Of a stretch of DNA of 64,000 nt, positions 63,741-64,000 are shown one piece after another (the first letter of the stretch is position 1; every line of letters starts with the position of its first letter). Origin of the DNA: Siphonodentalium dalli (taxonomy: Eukaryota > Mollusca > Scaphopoda > Gadilida > Siphonodentaliidae); NCBI GenBank assembly GCA_032622095.1, contig CP136067.1, positions 44,497,549 to 44,561,548 of the forward strand, read 5' to 3'. A program made the translations under genes and the position numbers. Under the pieces are notes generated by a model. It saw only the letters and a program-made list of their open reading frames with translations, had not been told where the DNA came from and did no database searches.

Positions 63741-64000
63741 ATAGACAACCATGTTGGACGCCATCTTGGATAACAAAGTTTCCCCACAGCGGATTTTGGA
63801 TATGTTGTTCCTGAGGCTTTTCTGCGTCGAATGACACCAAAATCAGCTTGTATCCAATTTATTCCGGGTTGATCCCCAAATTCTGCTTCAACGACCACAC
63901 TATGGTTGGAAATTGGGGTTCTTATGAGTGAGAACTTGGGTTTGTCCCCACTCATAATTTGGGTTGTTTGTTTGTTTCAAATCACAACCCAAATCATTAG

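Larger units (their letters stand above)
60960..63915. repeat. Pair of inverted ~160-bp repeats enclosing 2.6 kb
   Basis: At 60960-61115 (+) and about 63745-63910 (-) the same unit occurs: 'gtgtggtcgt', TTGGATACAAGCTGATTTT, GGAACAACATATCCAAAATC, ATCCAAGATGGCGTCCA. The enclosed sequence includes an unrelated dispersed repeat. No coding sequence was recognised. Confidence 0.6.

Noticed and set aside
38494-64000. Further host gene exons after AGMO
   Set aside because: No stretch with paired splice sites and recognisable protein was found. Cryptic small exons cannot be excluded without transcripts.

Overview
The window is animal nuclear DNA with no prokaryotic features. It carries the 3' half of one spliced host gene, embedded in a dense and strongly nested set of transposable elements and satellites. 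Repeat style (ATGGCCGCC/AGCCATCTTGG tandem repeats, abundant TACATGTA, modules ending in 'agggccataactc', many short foldback MITEs, a Copia element) fits a marine invertebrate, most likely a lophotrochozoan such as a bivalve mollusc. That assignment is inference and no species can be named.

Host gene: six exons on the + strand (2473-2605, 4258-4337, 23668-23802, 29048-29164, 31711-31793, 38292-38493) join in frame at GT/AG boundaries. They encode the last 249 residues of an alkylglycerol monooxygenase (AGMO/TMEM195-like), a tetrahydrobiopterin-dependent di-iron enzyme of the ER membrane. They start just before the third histidine cluster (HRVHH) and end at a stop codon. Earlier exons lie upstream of the window. 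The gene's introns reach 19.3 kb and are largely transposons.

Layout. 0-4.3 kb: hAT-type MITEs with 8-bp target duplications, one carrying a Helitron and a TTAA (piggyBac-type) MITE, plus two AGMO exons. 4.9-7.3 kb: three Helitron-like elements joined head to tail. 8.9-10 kb: old tandem repeats. 11.95-16.65 kb: a Copia LTR retrotransposon with identical 225-bp LTRs but a frameshift and an in-frame stop. 16.6-19.5 kb: an unclassified repeated module with a proline-rich ORF interrupted by a hAT MITE. 20-31.7 kb: hAT, TTAA and TA-flanked MITEs and three AGMO exons. 32.44-35.42 kb: a full-length hAT transposon with perfect 8-bp target duplication and a decayed BED-finger transposase. 37.1-37.8 kb: a Helitron. 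38.3-38.5 kb: the last AGMO exon. 38.8-64 kb: no host gene recognised. This part holds foldback MITEs, a CCTGG-rich array (41.2-42.06 kb), a spacer-less 909-bp perfect palindrome (50.47-51.38 kb), a 5'-truncated CR1/Jockey-like reverse transcriptase fragment (52.9-53.5 kb), a ~45-bp satellite (54.2-56.0 kb) that matches the end of a MITE found elsewhere in the window, and a ~155-bp tandem repeat (58.5-60.0 kb).

No tRNA, rRNA, CRISPR or bacterial operon was seen. The most interesting signals are the satellite apparently born from a MITE terminus, the perfect palindrome with an open frame in each arm, the tandem Helitrons with exact junctions, and two unrelated MITE families that share a double-hairpin architecture.
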